Origin: Nitrospirillum sp034653355
Lineage (GTDB): Bacteria > Pseudomonadota > Alphaproteobacteria > Azospirillales > Azospirillaceae
NCBI RefSeq assembly: GCF_034653355.1
Contig: NZ_JAYEER010000004.1
Span: 1,054,001 to 1,118,000 of the forward strand
Direction of reading: 5' to 3'
Length of the DNA stretch: 64,000 nt
Part shown: piece after piece, positions 25,399 to 34,810 of the stretch
Position numbering within the stretch: position 1 is the first letter of the stretch
Layout: every line of letters begins with the position of its first letter
Notes under the pieces: generated by a model
Told to the model about the DNA's origin: nothing
Seen by the model: only the letters and a program-made list of their open reading frames with translations
Databases searched by the model: none
Position numbers and translations under genes: made by a program

Positions 25399-27828
25399 AT
25401 GCCACGAAGCTGCGGCCGCGTCCTGGCGCTGACGGCGCTGCTCGCCGTCCTGTCCACCGGCGCGGTGGCGGAACAACTGTCCCTGGTATCCGGCTGGCGC
25501 GTCCACCGCGGCGAGGCGGCGGGCGCCGAGGCCGTGGCCTTCGATGACAAGGACTGGCGGCTGGTCACCGTTCCCCACGACGCTTCCATTGATGATCGTG
25601 CCGATGGCACGCCGCCTTTCGACGCGCAGGCGGTCGCCGGGCAGGACTCCGGTTACCTGCCGGGGGGCCAGGCCTGGTACCGCCGGCACCTGGTGCTGGA
25701 CGCGGCGCGGGCGACCCGCGTCATCCGCCTGAATTTCGAAGCCGTCTACATGGATGCCGACATCTGGCTGAATGGCCAGCCGGTGGCGCGGCATCGCTAT
25801 GGCTACACCGCCTTCAGCCTCGATCTGACGGGCAAGGTGCGCCCCGGCGACAATGTCATTGCCGTGCGGGTCAACCATCCCGATCCGTCGTCGCGCTGGT
25901 ATGCCGGCACCGGCCTGATCCGCCCGGTCAGCCTGGACATCCTGGACCCCGTCCACCTTGACCCGGTGGGCACGGCCATCACCACGCCGGTGGCGACGGC
26001 GGAGCGGGGGCAGGTGGCGGTGCGGTCGGCGGTGGTGAACCGGTCGGCGCACGCGGCGACGGTCGAACTGCAGTCCCAGGTGGTGGCGGCCGACGGCGCC
26101 GTGGTGGCCCAGGCGCGGCAGGTACGGCCGGTGCCGGCCAACGGCCACGCGGATCTGGACCAGCCGCTCCTGGTGGACCGGCCGGCGCTATGGTCCCCCG
26201 ACGCGCCCAATCTCTACACCCTGGTGCAGCAGGTGCGCGTGGGCGGCGCGCTGAAGGATGAGCGGCGTACCCGCTTCGGCATCCGCACCATCACCGTCGA
26301 TGCGCGCCAGGGTCTGCGCATCAACGGTCAAAAGGTGGTGCTGAAGGGCGGCAACATCCACCACGACAATTACATGGTCGGGGCCGCCGGCCTGCCCGAC
26401 GCGGACGCGCGTAAGGTCGCGCTGATGAAGGCCGCCGGCTACAACGCCATCCGCAGCGCCCACAACCCCGCCAGCCAGGCGACGCTGGACGCCGCCGACG
26501 CGCTGGGCTTGCTGGTCATCGACGAGGCGTTCGACGCCTGGGACAAGCCCAAGCGCGCCCAGGACTACGCCCGCTTCTTCGCGCAGGATTGGGCGGCCGA
26601 CCTCGACAGCCTGGTGGTCAGCGGCCGCAACCATCCCAGCGTGCTGTTCTGGAGCATCGGCAACGAGATACCGGAGCAAGGCACGCCGGAGGGGGCGGAG
26701 ACGGGCCGGCGGCTGGCGGAGCGTGTGCGCCGCCTGGACCCTAGCCGACCCGTGACCCAGGCGGTCAGCATCGACGGGCCGGACAACGCCCGCCAGTTCG
26801 CCGTACTGGACGTGGCGGGCTACAACTACCGCGCCCACCTGTTCGGCCCGGACCATGTCCAGTTCCCCGACCGGGTCATGCTGACCACCGAGTCCACGCC
26901 CAAGGATGCGTTCCAATATTGGCGGCCGGTGGAAACCATGCCCTGGGTGATCGGCGATTTCGTCTGGACGGCGGTCGACTACATCGGCGAGGCCGGTATC
27001 GGCTGGATGGGCTACAGCCAGGATTGGCAGAAACTGGCGCCTTATCCCTGGACCCTGGCCTATTGCGGCGAGATTGACGCCACGGGCCGTAAGCGGCCGG
27101 CGGCCTATTACCGCGAGGTGCTGTGGAAGACGGGCAACGACCCCATTTCCGCCTTCGTACGCCAGCCGCCGGGGACGGAGGATTTGCCCGACCGGCATTA
27201 CTTCCCCATCCAGCAGCCGCACCTGGACTGGTCGCTGGATGATGTCCACCCCAGCTGGACCTGGCCGGGGCAGGAGGGCAAGCCGCTGGAGGTGGTGGTC
27301 TACTCCGAATTCCCGGAGGTGGAGCTGTTCCTGAACGACCGCAGCCTGGGCCGTCATCCGGTGGGCGTGGACAGCGAATACAAGACCACCTTCCAGGTTC
27401 CCTACGCGCCCGGCCGCCTGGTCGCCGTGGGCTATCGCGACGGCCAGCCGGCGGGGCGGTGGGAACTGCGCACCGCTGGCGCGCCCGTCCAGGCGCGGCT
27501 GTCGCTGGACCGGCCGACGGTGCGGGCCAATGGCGAGGATTTGGCCTATCTGACGGTGGAGTTGGCCGATGCCGATGGGACGCCCGTCTATGCGCGGGAC
27601 GCCGATCGCCAGGTGACCGTGCATGTTGCGGGGGCTGGCGCGCTGGCCGGCATGGGCAACGGCGACCCGCGGGATGCCGGCAGCTTCCAGTCCGGCCAGC
27701 GTCGTACCTTCCACGGGCGGGTGGTCGCCGCCGTGCGGGCCGGCACCCAGGCCGGTGCCATCACCGTGGATGTCGCCCTTCCCGGCCTGCCGCCGCAACG
27801 CGTCACGTTGAACGCCGTCGCCCCCTGA
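25399..27828 (+). CDS. Exported glycoside hydrolase family 2 (beta-galactosidase type)
   Basis: The 809-aa enzyme has a signal peptide (VLALTALLAVLSTGAVA). A jelly-roll sugar-binding domain follows (WYRRHLVLDAARATRVIRLNFEAVYMDADIWLNG), then an immunoglobulin-like domain and a TIM barrel (VVLKGGNIHHDNYMVGAA...). The acid/base is Glu423 in WSIGNEI and the likely nucleophile Glu498 in LTTEST. C-terminal DUF4982-like and Ig-like domains complete it. GH2 members include beta-galactosidases, beta-glucuronidases and beta-mannosidases; with the neighbours, a beta-galactosidase acting on xyloglucan is most likely. ATG 25399 directly follows an in-frame GTG at 25396; GGGAG is about 9 bases upstream. 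Confidence 0.88.
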   Translation: MPRSCGRVLALTALLAVLSTGAVAEQLSLVSGWRVHRGEAAGAEAVAFDDKDWRLVTVPHDASIDDRADGTPPFDAQAVAGQDSGYLPGGQAWYRRHLVLDAARATRVIRLNFEAVYMDADIWLNGQPVARHRYGYTAFSLDLTGKVRPGDNVIAVRVNHPDPSSRWYAGTGLIRPVSLDILDPVHLDPVGTAITTPVATAERGQVAVRSAVVNRSAHAATVELQSQVVAADGAVVAQARQVRPVPANGHADLDQPLLVDRPALWSPDAPNLYTLVQQVRVGGALKDERRTRFGIRTITVDARQGLRINGQKVVLKGGNIHHDNYMVGAAGLPDADARKVALMKAAGYNAIRSAHNPASQATLDAADALGLLVIDEAFDAWDKPKRAQDYARFFAQDWAADLDSLVVSGRNHPSVLFWSIGNEIPEQGTPEGAETGRRLAERVRRLDPSRPVTQAVSIDGPDNARQFAVLDVAGYNYRAHLFGPDHVQFPDRVMLTTESTPKDAFQYWRPVETMPWVIGDFVWTAVDYIGEAGIGWMGYSQDWQKLAPYPWTLAYCGEIDATGRKRPAAYYREVLWKTGNDPISAFVRQPPGTEDLPDRHYFPIQQPHLDWSLDDVHPSWTWPGQEGKPLEVVVYSEFPEVELFLNDRSLGRHPVGVDSEYKTTFQVPYAPGRLVAVGYRDGQPAGRWELRTAGAPVQARLSLDRPTVRANGEDLAYLTVELADADGTPVYARDADRQVTVHVAGAGALAGMGNGDPRDAGSFQSGQRRTFHGRVVAAVRAGTQAGAITVDVALPGLPPQRVTLNAVAP

Positions 27829-27850
27829 GGCGGCGGGAACAGGGGTGCTC

Positions 27851-29251
27851 ATGCGCATTCGACGCTTCCTGGCATTGTCCTTGTTCTGTGGCGGCATCCT
27901 GGCCGGCGCGGAGGCCGCCGCCGATGTGACCTTGCCGCCGCCGCCCTTCGGCCTGTCCGACGTGCGCGTCGGGCCCGTGGCCGACCAGCGCGTGACATGG
28001 TGGCGGCAGGCCCGCCTGGGCATGTTCATCCACTTCGGCGTCTATTCGGTCCTGGGTCATGGCGAATGGGCCATGTTCAGTGAGCACATCCCCAGGAACG
28101 ACTATGCGAAGCTCGCGGATGACTTTCATCCCGATCCCGCGGCTCCCGCCGAGTGGGCGAAGGTCGCGCGGCAGTCGGGCATGAAGTACATGGTACTGAC
28201 GGCTCGCCACCACGATGGCTTCTCTTTATTCGCCTCGCGAGCGAATGATTTCAACGTCGCCAGCCACAACAACGGGCAGGACGTCGTCAAAAGCTACACG
28301 GATGCGGCCCGCCGTGAAGGGTTGCGTGTCGGACTATATTATTCGCCGTTGGATTGGCGCTTCCCGGGGTACTTCATGCCGGATCTCTATCTGGATTCGG
28401 CGGAGGCCATGCGCGACCAGTATCACCGCGAGGTTGAGCAACTGGCGACGGACTACGGCAAGATAGATCTGCTTTGGTATGATGGCGGCGGCGAGCAGTG
28501 GCTGGGCTTTGGCGGGCTGGAGTTCGACGGGGCCAAATGGGCCTCACGCGACCGGGGCAAGCCCTATACGGGTCGATTTTCCTGGCGGGACGCGGAGGTC
28601 GATCAGCGTTTGCACCAACTGCAGCCGGACATTCTGGTCAACGACCGCACATCGGTTCCCGGCGATTGGCGGACCCGTGAAAACCCCGCCAACCTGGGGG
28701 GCTTCGACGATGTTCAGCCCTGGGAGCTGTGCATAACCCTGGCCGGCAGCTGGGGATACCAGCCAGGGGCGAAGCCGCGGCCGCTGGATGACCTGGTTCG
28801 CTTGCTGGTCCAGACCGCGACCCGCGACGGCAACCTTCTGGTGAATGTCGGCCCGGCGCCGGATGGGCACATCCCCCCGGACCAGATCGCGCGCCTGGGG
28901 GAACTGGGCGCGTGGCTGCAAAAATATGGCCGGGCCATATACGGGACGCGGGGCGGGCCCTTCCTGCCGACGGCGACCATGGGGTCCACCCGCGTGGCCA
29001 GCACCGTGTTCCTGCATCTGCTGGGCGGGGAGGGCGACCGCCTTCCCGCGATCGTCACGGTTCCACAGTTCCCCGGCGGGCCCACGCTGTTGCGGGCGCG
29101 GCTGGTCGGGACGGGTGACAGCTTGACGGTGCACAAGGGGAAGGGCGGCACGGACATCGGCATTCCCCCGGGGGCGTTGCGGAATGGCGTCGCCATTGTC
29201 GAGCTGTCCTATGACGGCCCGGTCATGGGGCTGGCGCCCCGGCCCCTGTGA
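27851..29251 (+). CDS. Exported alpha-L-fucosidase (GH29)
   Basis: The 466-aa protein starts with a signal peptide (RRFLALSLFCGGILAGAEAAA). The GH29 barrel is clear: RLGMFIHFGVYSVLG, GMKYMVLTARHHDGFSLF, RVGLYYSPLDW, the nucleophile Asp211 in DLLWYDGGG, and NLLVNVGPAPDGHIP. GH29 enzymes remove alpha-linked fucose. The gene follows GH2 by 22 bases with AGGGG before its ATG at 27851; a GTG at 27845 is an alternative. In this operon, the likely substrate is the fucosyl cap of xyloglucan side chains. Confidence 0.92.
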   Translation: MRIRRFLALSLFCGGILAGAEAAADVTLPPPPFGLSDVRVGPVADQRVTWWRQARLGMFIHFGVYSVLGHGEWAMFSEHIPRNDYAKLADDFHPDPAAPAEWAKVARQSGMKYMVLTARHHDGFSLFASRANDFNVASHNNGQDVVKSYTDAARREGLRVGLYYSPLDWRFPGYFMPDLYLDSAEAMRDQYHREVEQLATDYGKIDLLWYDGGGEQWLGFGGLEFDGAKWASRDRGKPYTGRFSWRDAEVDQRLHQLQPDILVNDRTSVPGDWRTRENPANLGGFDDVQPWELCITLAGSWGYQPGAKPRPLDDLVRLLVQTATRDGNLLVNVGPAPDGHIPPDQIARLGELGAWLQKYGRAIYGTRGGPFLPTATMGSTRVASTVFLHLLGGEGDRLPAIVTVPQFPGGPTLLRARLVGTGDSLTVHKGKGGTDIGIPPGALRNGVAIVELSYDGPVMGLAPRPL

Positions 29252-29291
29252 CCCCCGCGTCGCCGATGAACAAACAACGACAGGGATGACC

Positions 29292-31592
29292 ATGCGCTCA
29301 CCATTGAAGGATTTCATGTCCAGGCGTTTCCTGCCGGCGGTCGGCATGGCCCTGGCGCTCACGTCGGCGGCCCGGGCCGATACCGTGGTGCAGAAGCTGG
29401 ACGATACCGGCGCGCTGGCCTTGCGCACCGAGCGCGGTGTCCTCACCCTTGAGCCCTGGCAGGACGGCATCATCCACGTCCGGTTCGGGACGCCGGGCTA
29501 TCGCGGCAACTACAATCCGGCCGTCATCGCCCAACCCGGCACTGTCGCCTTCCAGGTGGAGGAGACGCCCGACGCCTATGTGCTGACCACCGCGCGGCTG
29601 CATGTCCGCGTCGCCAAGCGGACGGCGGCCGTGACCTTCCTGGACGCCAAGGACCATGTGATCCTGGAGGAAGGGGACCGTGACGCCGGGGTGGGGGCCA
29701 CCCAATGGTTCAAGACCGCGACGCCGGTTTATGGACTAGGGCAGCACCAGAACGGGCTGCTGGACTATAGCGGCCACACTATCCACCTGCAGCAGGCCAA
29801 CACCGACGTGGGCATCCCCATGCTGGTGTCGCCCACGGGCTTCGGCCTGCTGTGGAACAACGCCTCCGTCACCGATGTCGACATCGCCACCGGCAAGGCG
29901 CCGCTGGGCATCCGCTCCGAGGCGGGGCCGGGCATCGACTATCATTTCATCCTGGGCCCCAAGCTGGACGATGTGGTCGCGGGTTATCGCGCGCTCACCG
30001 GGGATGTGCCCCTGATGGCCCGCTGGACCTGGGGCATGTGGCAGTCCAAGGAGCACTACAGCACCCAGGATGAACTGGTCGCCATTCCGCGCCGGTATCG
30101 GGACATGGGCGTGCCCATCGATGCCGTGGTGCAGGATTGGCAGTATTGGGCGGCCGGCCAGTGGGGCAGCCATCGGTTCGAGGCGTCGCGCTATCCCGAC
30201 CCCAAGTCCATGGTCGGGGCGATCCATGACATGCACGTCCACACCATCATCTCGGTGTGGCCGCGCTTCGATTTGGGCACCGCCAATCTCGCGGAACTGG
30301 ACCAGGCGGGCGCGGCCTTCCCGGACGCTTTCAACAATGTCTATCCGACCGGCGTCGGCCGCTGGTACGACGCCTGGAATCCCAAGGGCCGGGAGATCTA
30401 CTGGTCGCAGGTCATGCGGAACCTGGGCGTCCTCGGCTTCGACGGCTGGTGGCTGGACGGGGATGAGGCCGAGCTGGGCGGCCAGACCGGCGAGATGCGG
30501 GAGCAGCTGACCGCCGCCGGCCCCGGCATCGTCGTCAACAACAGCTTCCCCCTGCTGCACACCGGCGGCGTCCATGACGGCATGCGGCGGGACCAGCCGG
30601 ACAAGCGGGTGTTCATCCTGTCCCGCTCCGCCTACGCCGGACAGCAGCGCAACGGTGTCATCACCTGGTCGGGGGACACTCACGCCAGTTGGGAGACGCT
30701 GGCCAAGCAGATCCCGGCCGCGCTCAATTTCTCGCTGAGCGGCGAGCCCTACTGGTCGGCGGACATCGGCGGGTTCTTCAGCCCCGACCCGGCGAAGGAC
30801 AAGGCCTATGCCGAGCTGTTCGTGCGCTGGCACCAGTTCGGCGTCTTCAACCCCATGTTCCGCATCCACGGCGCGGGGCAGGGCAAGGAGATCTGGAACT
30901 TCGACCCGGCGATTCAGAAAATCCTCATCGACGACGTCACGCTGCGCTATCGCCTGCTGCCCTACATCTATTCCCTGTCCTGGGATGTGCTGAGCCATCG
31001 CGGGACGATGATGCGGGCGCTGGCCTTCGACTTCCCCGACGATGCCGACGCCCTGCGCGTCACCGACCAGTACATGTTCGGCAAGGCGTTCCTCGTGTCA
31101 CCCGTGCTGCAGGCGGGGGCCGTGACGCGCAGCGTCTACCTGCCGGGCGGCGGCCGGTGGTTCGACTTCTGGACGGGGGCGTCGCAGCCGGGCGGGCAGC
31201 GGGTGGAGGCGAAGGCGGACCTGGCGACGCTGCCGCTGTTCGTGCGCGCGGGCAGCATCGTGCCGCTGGGCCCCGTCAAAGCCTATGCCGACGCCCCCAG
31301 TGACGAACCGCTGGAACTGCGCGTCTACCCCGGCCGCGACGCCGCGTATGAGTTGTATGACGATGAGGGCGACGGCTATGCCTACCAGGCGGGCAAGCGC
31401 GCGGTCATTCCCATGGCTTGGTCGGACAAGCAGCGCCGGCTGACCATCCAGGCGCGGGATGGCACTTTCCCAGGCATGCCCCCGTCCATCAGCTTCCGCG
31501 TCGTCTGCGGTGCCACGCCGGGGGCGGAGGACGCCAAGACTATCGTTTACACGGGCACTGCCGTCACCGTTCCGATGCCGCGCTGTCGGTGA
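29292..31592 (+). CDS. Exported alpha-xylosidase (GH31)
   Basis: The 766-aa enzyme has a signal peptide (RRFLPAVGMALALTSAARA), an N-terminal beta-sandwich and a GH31 barrel. The segment WQSKEHYSTQDELVAIPRRY, then DAVVQDWQYW, WGSHRFEASRYPDPKSMV and IISVWPRFD closely follows xyloglucan-active alpha-xylosidases. The nucleophile is Asp389 in GWWLDGDEAEL and the acid/base Asp462 in WSGDTHASW. A DUF5110-like domain ends the protein. ATG 29292 has AGGG 6 bases upstream; ATG 29286 is also possible. Its last 29 bases overlap the convergent DUF2267 gene. Confidence 0.92.
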   Translation: MRSPLKDFMSRRFLPAVGMALALTSAARADTVVQKLDDTGALALRTERGVLTLEPWQDGIIHVRFGTPGYRGNYNPAVIAQPGTVAFQVEETPDAYVLTTARLHVRVAKRTAAVTFLDAKDHVILEEGDRDAGVGATQWFKTATPVYGLGQHQNGLLDYSGHTIHLQQANTDVGIPMLVSPTGFGLLWNNASVTDVDIATGKAPLGIRSEAGPGIDYHFILGPKLDDVVAGYRALTGDVPLMARWTWGMWQSKEHYSTQDELVAIPRRYRDMGVPIDAVVQDWQYWAAGQWGSHRFEASRYPDPKSMVGAIHDMHVHTIISVWPRFDLGTANLAELDQAGAAFPDAFNNVYPTGVGRWYDAWNPKGREIYWSQVMRNLGVLGFDGWWLDGDEAELGGQTGEMREQLTAAGPGIVVNNSFPLLHTGGVHDGMRRDQPDKRVFILSRSAYAGQQRNGVITWSGDTHASWETLAKQIPAALNFSLSGEPYWSADIGGFFSPDPAKDKAYAELFVRWHQFGVFNPMFRIHGAGQGKEIWNFDPAIQKILIDDVTLRYRLLPYIYSLSWDVLSHRGTMMRALAFDFPDDADALRVTDQYMFGKAFLVSPVLQAGAVTRSVYLPGGGRWFDFWTGASQPGGQRVEAKADLATLPLFVRAGSIVPLGPVKAYADAPSDEPLELRVYPGRDAAYELYDDEGDGYAYQAGKRAVIPMAWSDKQRRLTIQARDGTFPGMPPSISFRVVCGATPGAEDAKTIVYTGTAVTVPMPRCR

Positions 31593-32034
31593 TGGCGCTG
31601 GGGATGGCGGAAGGCTGCACGCTCCAGAACGCTGCTGCCCCCGCCGGCAATGAGGCCAGCACACGGTCGAAGTCATCCAGGTAGACGTGGCGGCGCAGGG
31701 CCTCCGCCACGTCGCGGATCGCGGTATCGGGCGCGAAGTTGTGATCGCGGCGCAGGGCCTGCACCTCGCGCGTCATGGTGGCGCGGTCGGTGAAGGGTAC
31801 TGGTGGCTCATCGATCGGCCAGTCGGTAACGAAGATGGCGCGCAGCAGCGGCGGCAGCACGCCGGCGAAGCGGATGGCGTCGGCGGGGCCAAGCCGGCGG
31901 CGGAAGGTCTGCAACACCCCCTGCACCATGGTGTAGGTCTGGTTGCGGGTGGCTAGGCCGGCGAGGTCGCGGGCATCGGCCAGGAAGCGCTCGAAATCCT
32001 GGGACGCGTGCTGCAGTTCCATGGGGATCGGCAT
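31564..32034 (-). CDS. DUF2267 protein
   Basis: The 156-aa cytoplasmic protein matches DUF2267: HASQDFERFLADARDLAGLATRNQTYTMVQGVLQTFRRRLGPADAIRFAGVLPPLLRAIFV, followed by a second helical repeat with RDVAEALRRHVYLDD. The function of the family is not known to me. The start MPIPMELQHASQ is family-like; the ribosome binding site is weak. Its 3' end overlaps the GH31 gene. Confidence 0.82.
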   Translation of the reverse strand: MPIPMELQHASQDFERFLADARDLAGLATRNQTYTMVQGVLQTFRRRLGPADAIRFAGVLPPLLRAIFVTDWPIDEPPVPFTDRATMTREVQALRRDHNFAPDTAIRDVAEALRRHVYLDDFDRVLASLPAGAAAFWSVQPSAIPSAITDSAASER

Positions 32035-32078
32035 GGGGGCCGCCTCTTTCCCGCGCCGGTATCATTGACATTGTAAGG

Positions 32079-32105
32079 AAGGGCCGCCCGGCGGAGACGG
32101 CCCTT
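32079..32105 (-). terminator. Possible hairpin terminator after the GST gene
   Basis: AAGGGCCG and CGGCCCTT form an 8-bp stem with an 11-base loop, about 20 bases past the GST stop codon on the minus strand. The tail is poor in T, so efficiency is doubtful. Confidence 0.35.
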
Positions 32106-32124
32106 CTCTTCATGGGGGGGCCGC

Positions 32125-32739
32125 TCAGGCGGCCAGCAAGCCCTCGGCCTTCAGCGCCGCCTGCACCTTGGGGCGCTGGCCTACGCGGGTGAGGAAGGCG
32201 GCGACCTTGGGATGGGCGGCGAGGTCGATGCCGACCTGGGCCGCCCAGGTCAGCACCACATAGGCATAGGCGTCGGCCACGGTGAAGGTCTCGCCGGTCA
32301 GATAGCTGCGGCCGTCGGCCAGCGTCCGCTCCAGGTGGGCGAAGCGGCGGTCCAGGTTCTGCTTGGCCATCGCCTTGACCTCATCCGGCGTGGCGGGGTT
32401 GAACAGCGGGCTGAAGCCCTTGTGCAACTCCGTGGCGATGAAGTTCAGCCACTCCTGCACCTTGTAACGCATTACGCTGCCGGCGGCGGGGATCAGGCCG
32501 CTGGCGGGGGCCTGGTCGGCCAGGTACTGCACGATCACGGCACCCTCGGTCAGCAGGCTGCCGTCGTCCAGGATCAGCGCCGGGACGGAGCCCTTGGGGT
32601 TGGTTTCCAGGAAGTTGGCACCCGTCTCGGTCACCTTGGTCTTCAGGTCCACCGCCTCGATGCCGATGTCGAGGCCGGCCTCCAGCGCCACGATGTGCGG
32701 GGAGAGCGAGCAGGCGCCGGCCTTGTAGTAGAGCTTCAT
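32125..32739 (-). CDS. Beta-class-like glutathione S-transferase
   Basis: The 204-aa protein has a thioredoxin-like N-terminal domain with MKLYYKAGACSLSPHIVALE, where Cys10 is the catalytic residue of bacterial beta-class GSTs. GSVPALILDDGSLLTEGAVIVQYLAD contains the cis-Pro and the Glu-Gly/Ala-Val glutathione-binding turn. The helical C-terminal domain includes SYLTGETFTVADAYAYVVLTW, with the N-capping motif. It conjugates glutathione to electrophiles or acts as a peroxidase. The start at 32739 follows GAGGAA by 6 bases; the longer frame is rejected. Confidence 0.92.
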   Translation of the reverse strand: MKLYYKAGACSLSPHIVALEAGLDIGIEAVDLKTKVTETGANFLETNPKGSVPALILDDGSLLTEGAVIVQYLADQAPASGLIPAAGSVMRYKVQEWLNFIATELHKGFSPLFNPATPDEVKAMAKQNLDRRFAHLERTLADGRSYLTGETFTVADAYAYVVLTWAAQVGIDLAAHPKVAAFLTRVGQRPKVQAALKAEGLLAA

Positions 32740-32865
32740 GGAATTTCCTCTGCCATTTCTGGGCCCTGGGTCCAGGGCCGCCCTTGGACGTGTGACACGG
32801 GGGTCCATTCCTAAGGGCGGCGTTGCCGGATGCCAAGCGGCGAAATGGCCGCGCTCACCGCCCCT

Positions 32866-33738
32866 TTACTGTCCCGGATCGCCCGCCACCAGCGCGGCGA
32901 TGACCTGGGCCAGGGAAGTTTCACCCTTCAGCGCGTGGGCGCCGGCGTCGCGGAACTCGATCCATCCCTCGTTGAAGCCGTCCAGCATGCGCATGCGGGG
33001 ACCGGGGTGCCGCATGCCTTGGGCGCGGAACTGCGCCTCCCAGGTCGCGCGCGGCACGGCCAGGGCGGTCACCGGACGGTCCAGCGCCTGGGTGAAGGCC
33101 TGGGCCAGGGCGTTGGGGGAAACCCGGGTGGGCCCCTCCAGATCCACCACGCGCAGGCCGGCCCACGTCTCCTGCAGCAGGCGGGCGGCGGTGCGGCCCA
33201 CATCCCGGGTGGCGACCATGGGGAAGGGATGGTCCAGCGGCTGCAGGTGGCTGTGCAACACGCCGGTTTCGCGCGCGGCGGCCACGTCCCAGGCGGCGTT
33301 TTCCATGAACCAGCCGGGGCGCAGGAAGGTGATGGGCAGGCCCAAGGCCGCCAGGCGCCGCTCACTCAACGTGTGCTGGGTCAGCAGGTTGTCGTGCGGG
33401 GCGTCGGCGCCGATGGTGGACAGGCTGACCACCCGCTGCGGCTGGGCCGCCGCCAGCGCCGTCGCCACCGCCTCGATGATGGCCTGGGTGGCGGGGTAGC
33501 CTGGCTCTGGGTCGAAGTTGGGCGGCAGCAGGACGAAGACGGCGGTGGCGCCCTGGAAAGCCCGGGTCAGGGCGGCGGCATCCTCCATAGCCGCCTGCGC
33601 GACCTCGCAGCCCTTGGCCGCCCAGGCTGCGCCCTTGGCGGCGTCGCGCACGACGGCGCGGACCGGCTGGCGCGCCGCCAGCAGCGCCTCGGCCACCGCG
33701 CCGCCGACCTTACCCGTGATGCCGGTGATGACGTACAT
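32866..33738 (-). CDS. NmrA-like NAD(P)-binding protein
   Basis: The 290-aa protein opens with a Rossmann motif MYVITGITGKVGGAVAEALL (GxTGxxG). It continues with RAVVRDAAKGAAW, FVLLPPNFDP, VVSLSTIGAD and LRPGWFMENAAWD, which are typical of NmrA/SDR-like NAD(P)H-binding proteins such as the quinone oxidoreductase QorB group. The catalytic Tyr-Lys pair of classical SDRs is not evident. The start at 33738 follows an AAGGA site. It is divergent from a LysR regulator, its probable controller. Confidence 0.85.
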   Translation of the reverse strand: MYVITGITGKVGGAVAEALLAARQPVRAVVRDAAKGAAWAAKGCEVAQAAMEDAAALTRAFQGATAVFVLLPPNFDPEPGYPATQAIIEAVATALAAAQPQRVVSLSTIGADAPHDNLLTQHTLSERRLAALGLPITFLRPGWFMENAAWDVAAARETGVLHSHLQPLDHPFPMVATRDVGRTAARLLQETWAGLRVVDLEGPTRVSPNALAQAFTQALDRPVTALAVPRATWEAQFRAQGMRHPGPRMRMLDGFNEGWIEFRDAGAHALKGETSLAQVIAALVAGDPGQ

Positions 33739-33873
33739 GATCCTTCTCCTCAATCAAAAGTCGGCCGTGTGCGGCCGTCCCCCATTTTTAGGCGGGGGAT
33801 GATTTTGAATCAGGCGCATCGTTGTCAGCGGAAGAATGATCTATAGTCACTGTGGTTTGAAAGGAGGGACGCG

Positions 33874-34776
33874 ATGGGCTTCGACGCGCGTCTATTGACC
33901 GGAATCGGCGTGCTGGCCGCCGTGGTGGAGGCGGGAAACTTCGTGCGCGCGGGTGAGGTGCTGGGCCTGACGCCATCGGGCGTCAGCCGTGCCGTCGCCC
34001 GGCTGGAGGCGCGGGTGGGGGTGCGCCTGTTCGACCGCAGCCCCCGGGCCGTGACCCTGACGGAGGAGGGGCGGCGCTTCCACGCCCAGGTGACACCCCT
34101 GCTGGCGGGGTTGGAGGAGGCGGCGCTGGACGCGGCCGGGGCGGCGGCCACGGTGGACGGGCGCCTGCGCGTCTCTGTCGATCCCTGGTTCGCCCGCATG
34201 GTGCTGGCGCCCCGCCTGCCGGATTTCACGGCACGCTATCCGGGGCTGGTCCTGGACATGACGGTCAGCAATCACCGGGAGGAGATGATGGCCGGCGTGG
34301 ACGTGGCGGTGCGTTTCGGCCCGCCGGACGTGGCCTCCCTGATCGCGCGCAAGCTGCTGGAGACGCGGGTGCTGACCTGCGCCGCGCCGGACTATGTGGC
34401 GCGCCGGGGAACGCCGGCGGCGCCCCAGGACCTGGAAGGGCATGAGGGTGTGCTGTTCCGCAACCCGCAGACGGGCCTGCCCTTCGGGTGGGAATTCCAT
34501 CGCGGTGCGGAGCGGGTGACGGTGACGGTGGCCGGCCGGGTGGTGATGGACGACCCGTCCGTGGCCGTCGCGGCCTGCGTCGCGGGGCAGGGGGTGTTTC
34601 AGAGCTTCGAGCTGGGCCTGGGCCCCTGGCTGGCGTCCGGCCAGCTGGTGCAGGTGCTGCCCGACTGGGCGGAGGAGCGCTATCCCCTCTACGCTTACCA
34701 TCCCAGCCGCCACCTGCCGCCGGCCAAGGTGCGGGCCTTCCTGGATTTCGTGCAGGAGGTGGCGGCGGGCGCCTGA
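33874..34776 (+). CDS. LysR-family transcriptional regulator
   Basis: The 300-aa protein has an N-terminal winged helix-turn-helix (LAAVVEAGNFVRAGEVLGLTPSGVSRAVARLEARVGVRLFDRSPRAVTLTEEGRRF). A substrate-binding domain of the CrgA/AaeR-like subgroup follows (LRVSVDPWFARMVLAPRLPDF, VDVAVRFGPPDVASLIARKL). LysR proteins usually control the divergent gene, here the NmrA-like oxidoreductase. The shared 135-base gap contains TGATCTATAGTCA (a TGA-N7-TCA dyad), a possible site. AGGAGGG lies 6 bases before the ATG. Confidence 0.9.
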   Translation: MGFDARLLTGIGVLAAVVEAGNFVRAGEVLGLTPSGVSRAVARLEARVGVRLFDRSPRAVTLTEEGRRFHAQVTPLLAGLEEAALDAAGAAATVDGRLRVSVDPWFARMVLAPRLPDFTARYPGLVLDMTVSNHREEMMAGVDVAVRFGPPDVASLIARKLLETRVLTCAAPDYVARRGTPAAPQDLEGHEGVLFRNPQTGLPFGWEFHRGAERVTVTVAGRVVMDDPSVAVAACVAGQGVFQSFELGLGPWLASGQLVQVLPDWAEERYPLYAYHPSRHLPPAKVRAFLDFVQEVAAGA

Positions 34777-34810
34777 CGCCCCGCCGCCCCGCATATCCTT
34801 TCCGTGCTCC

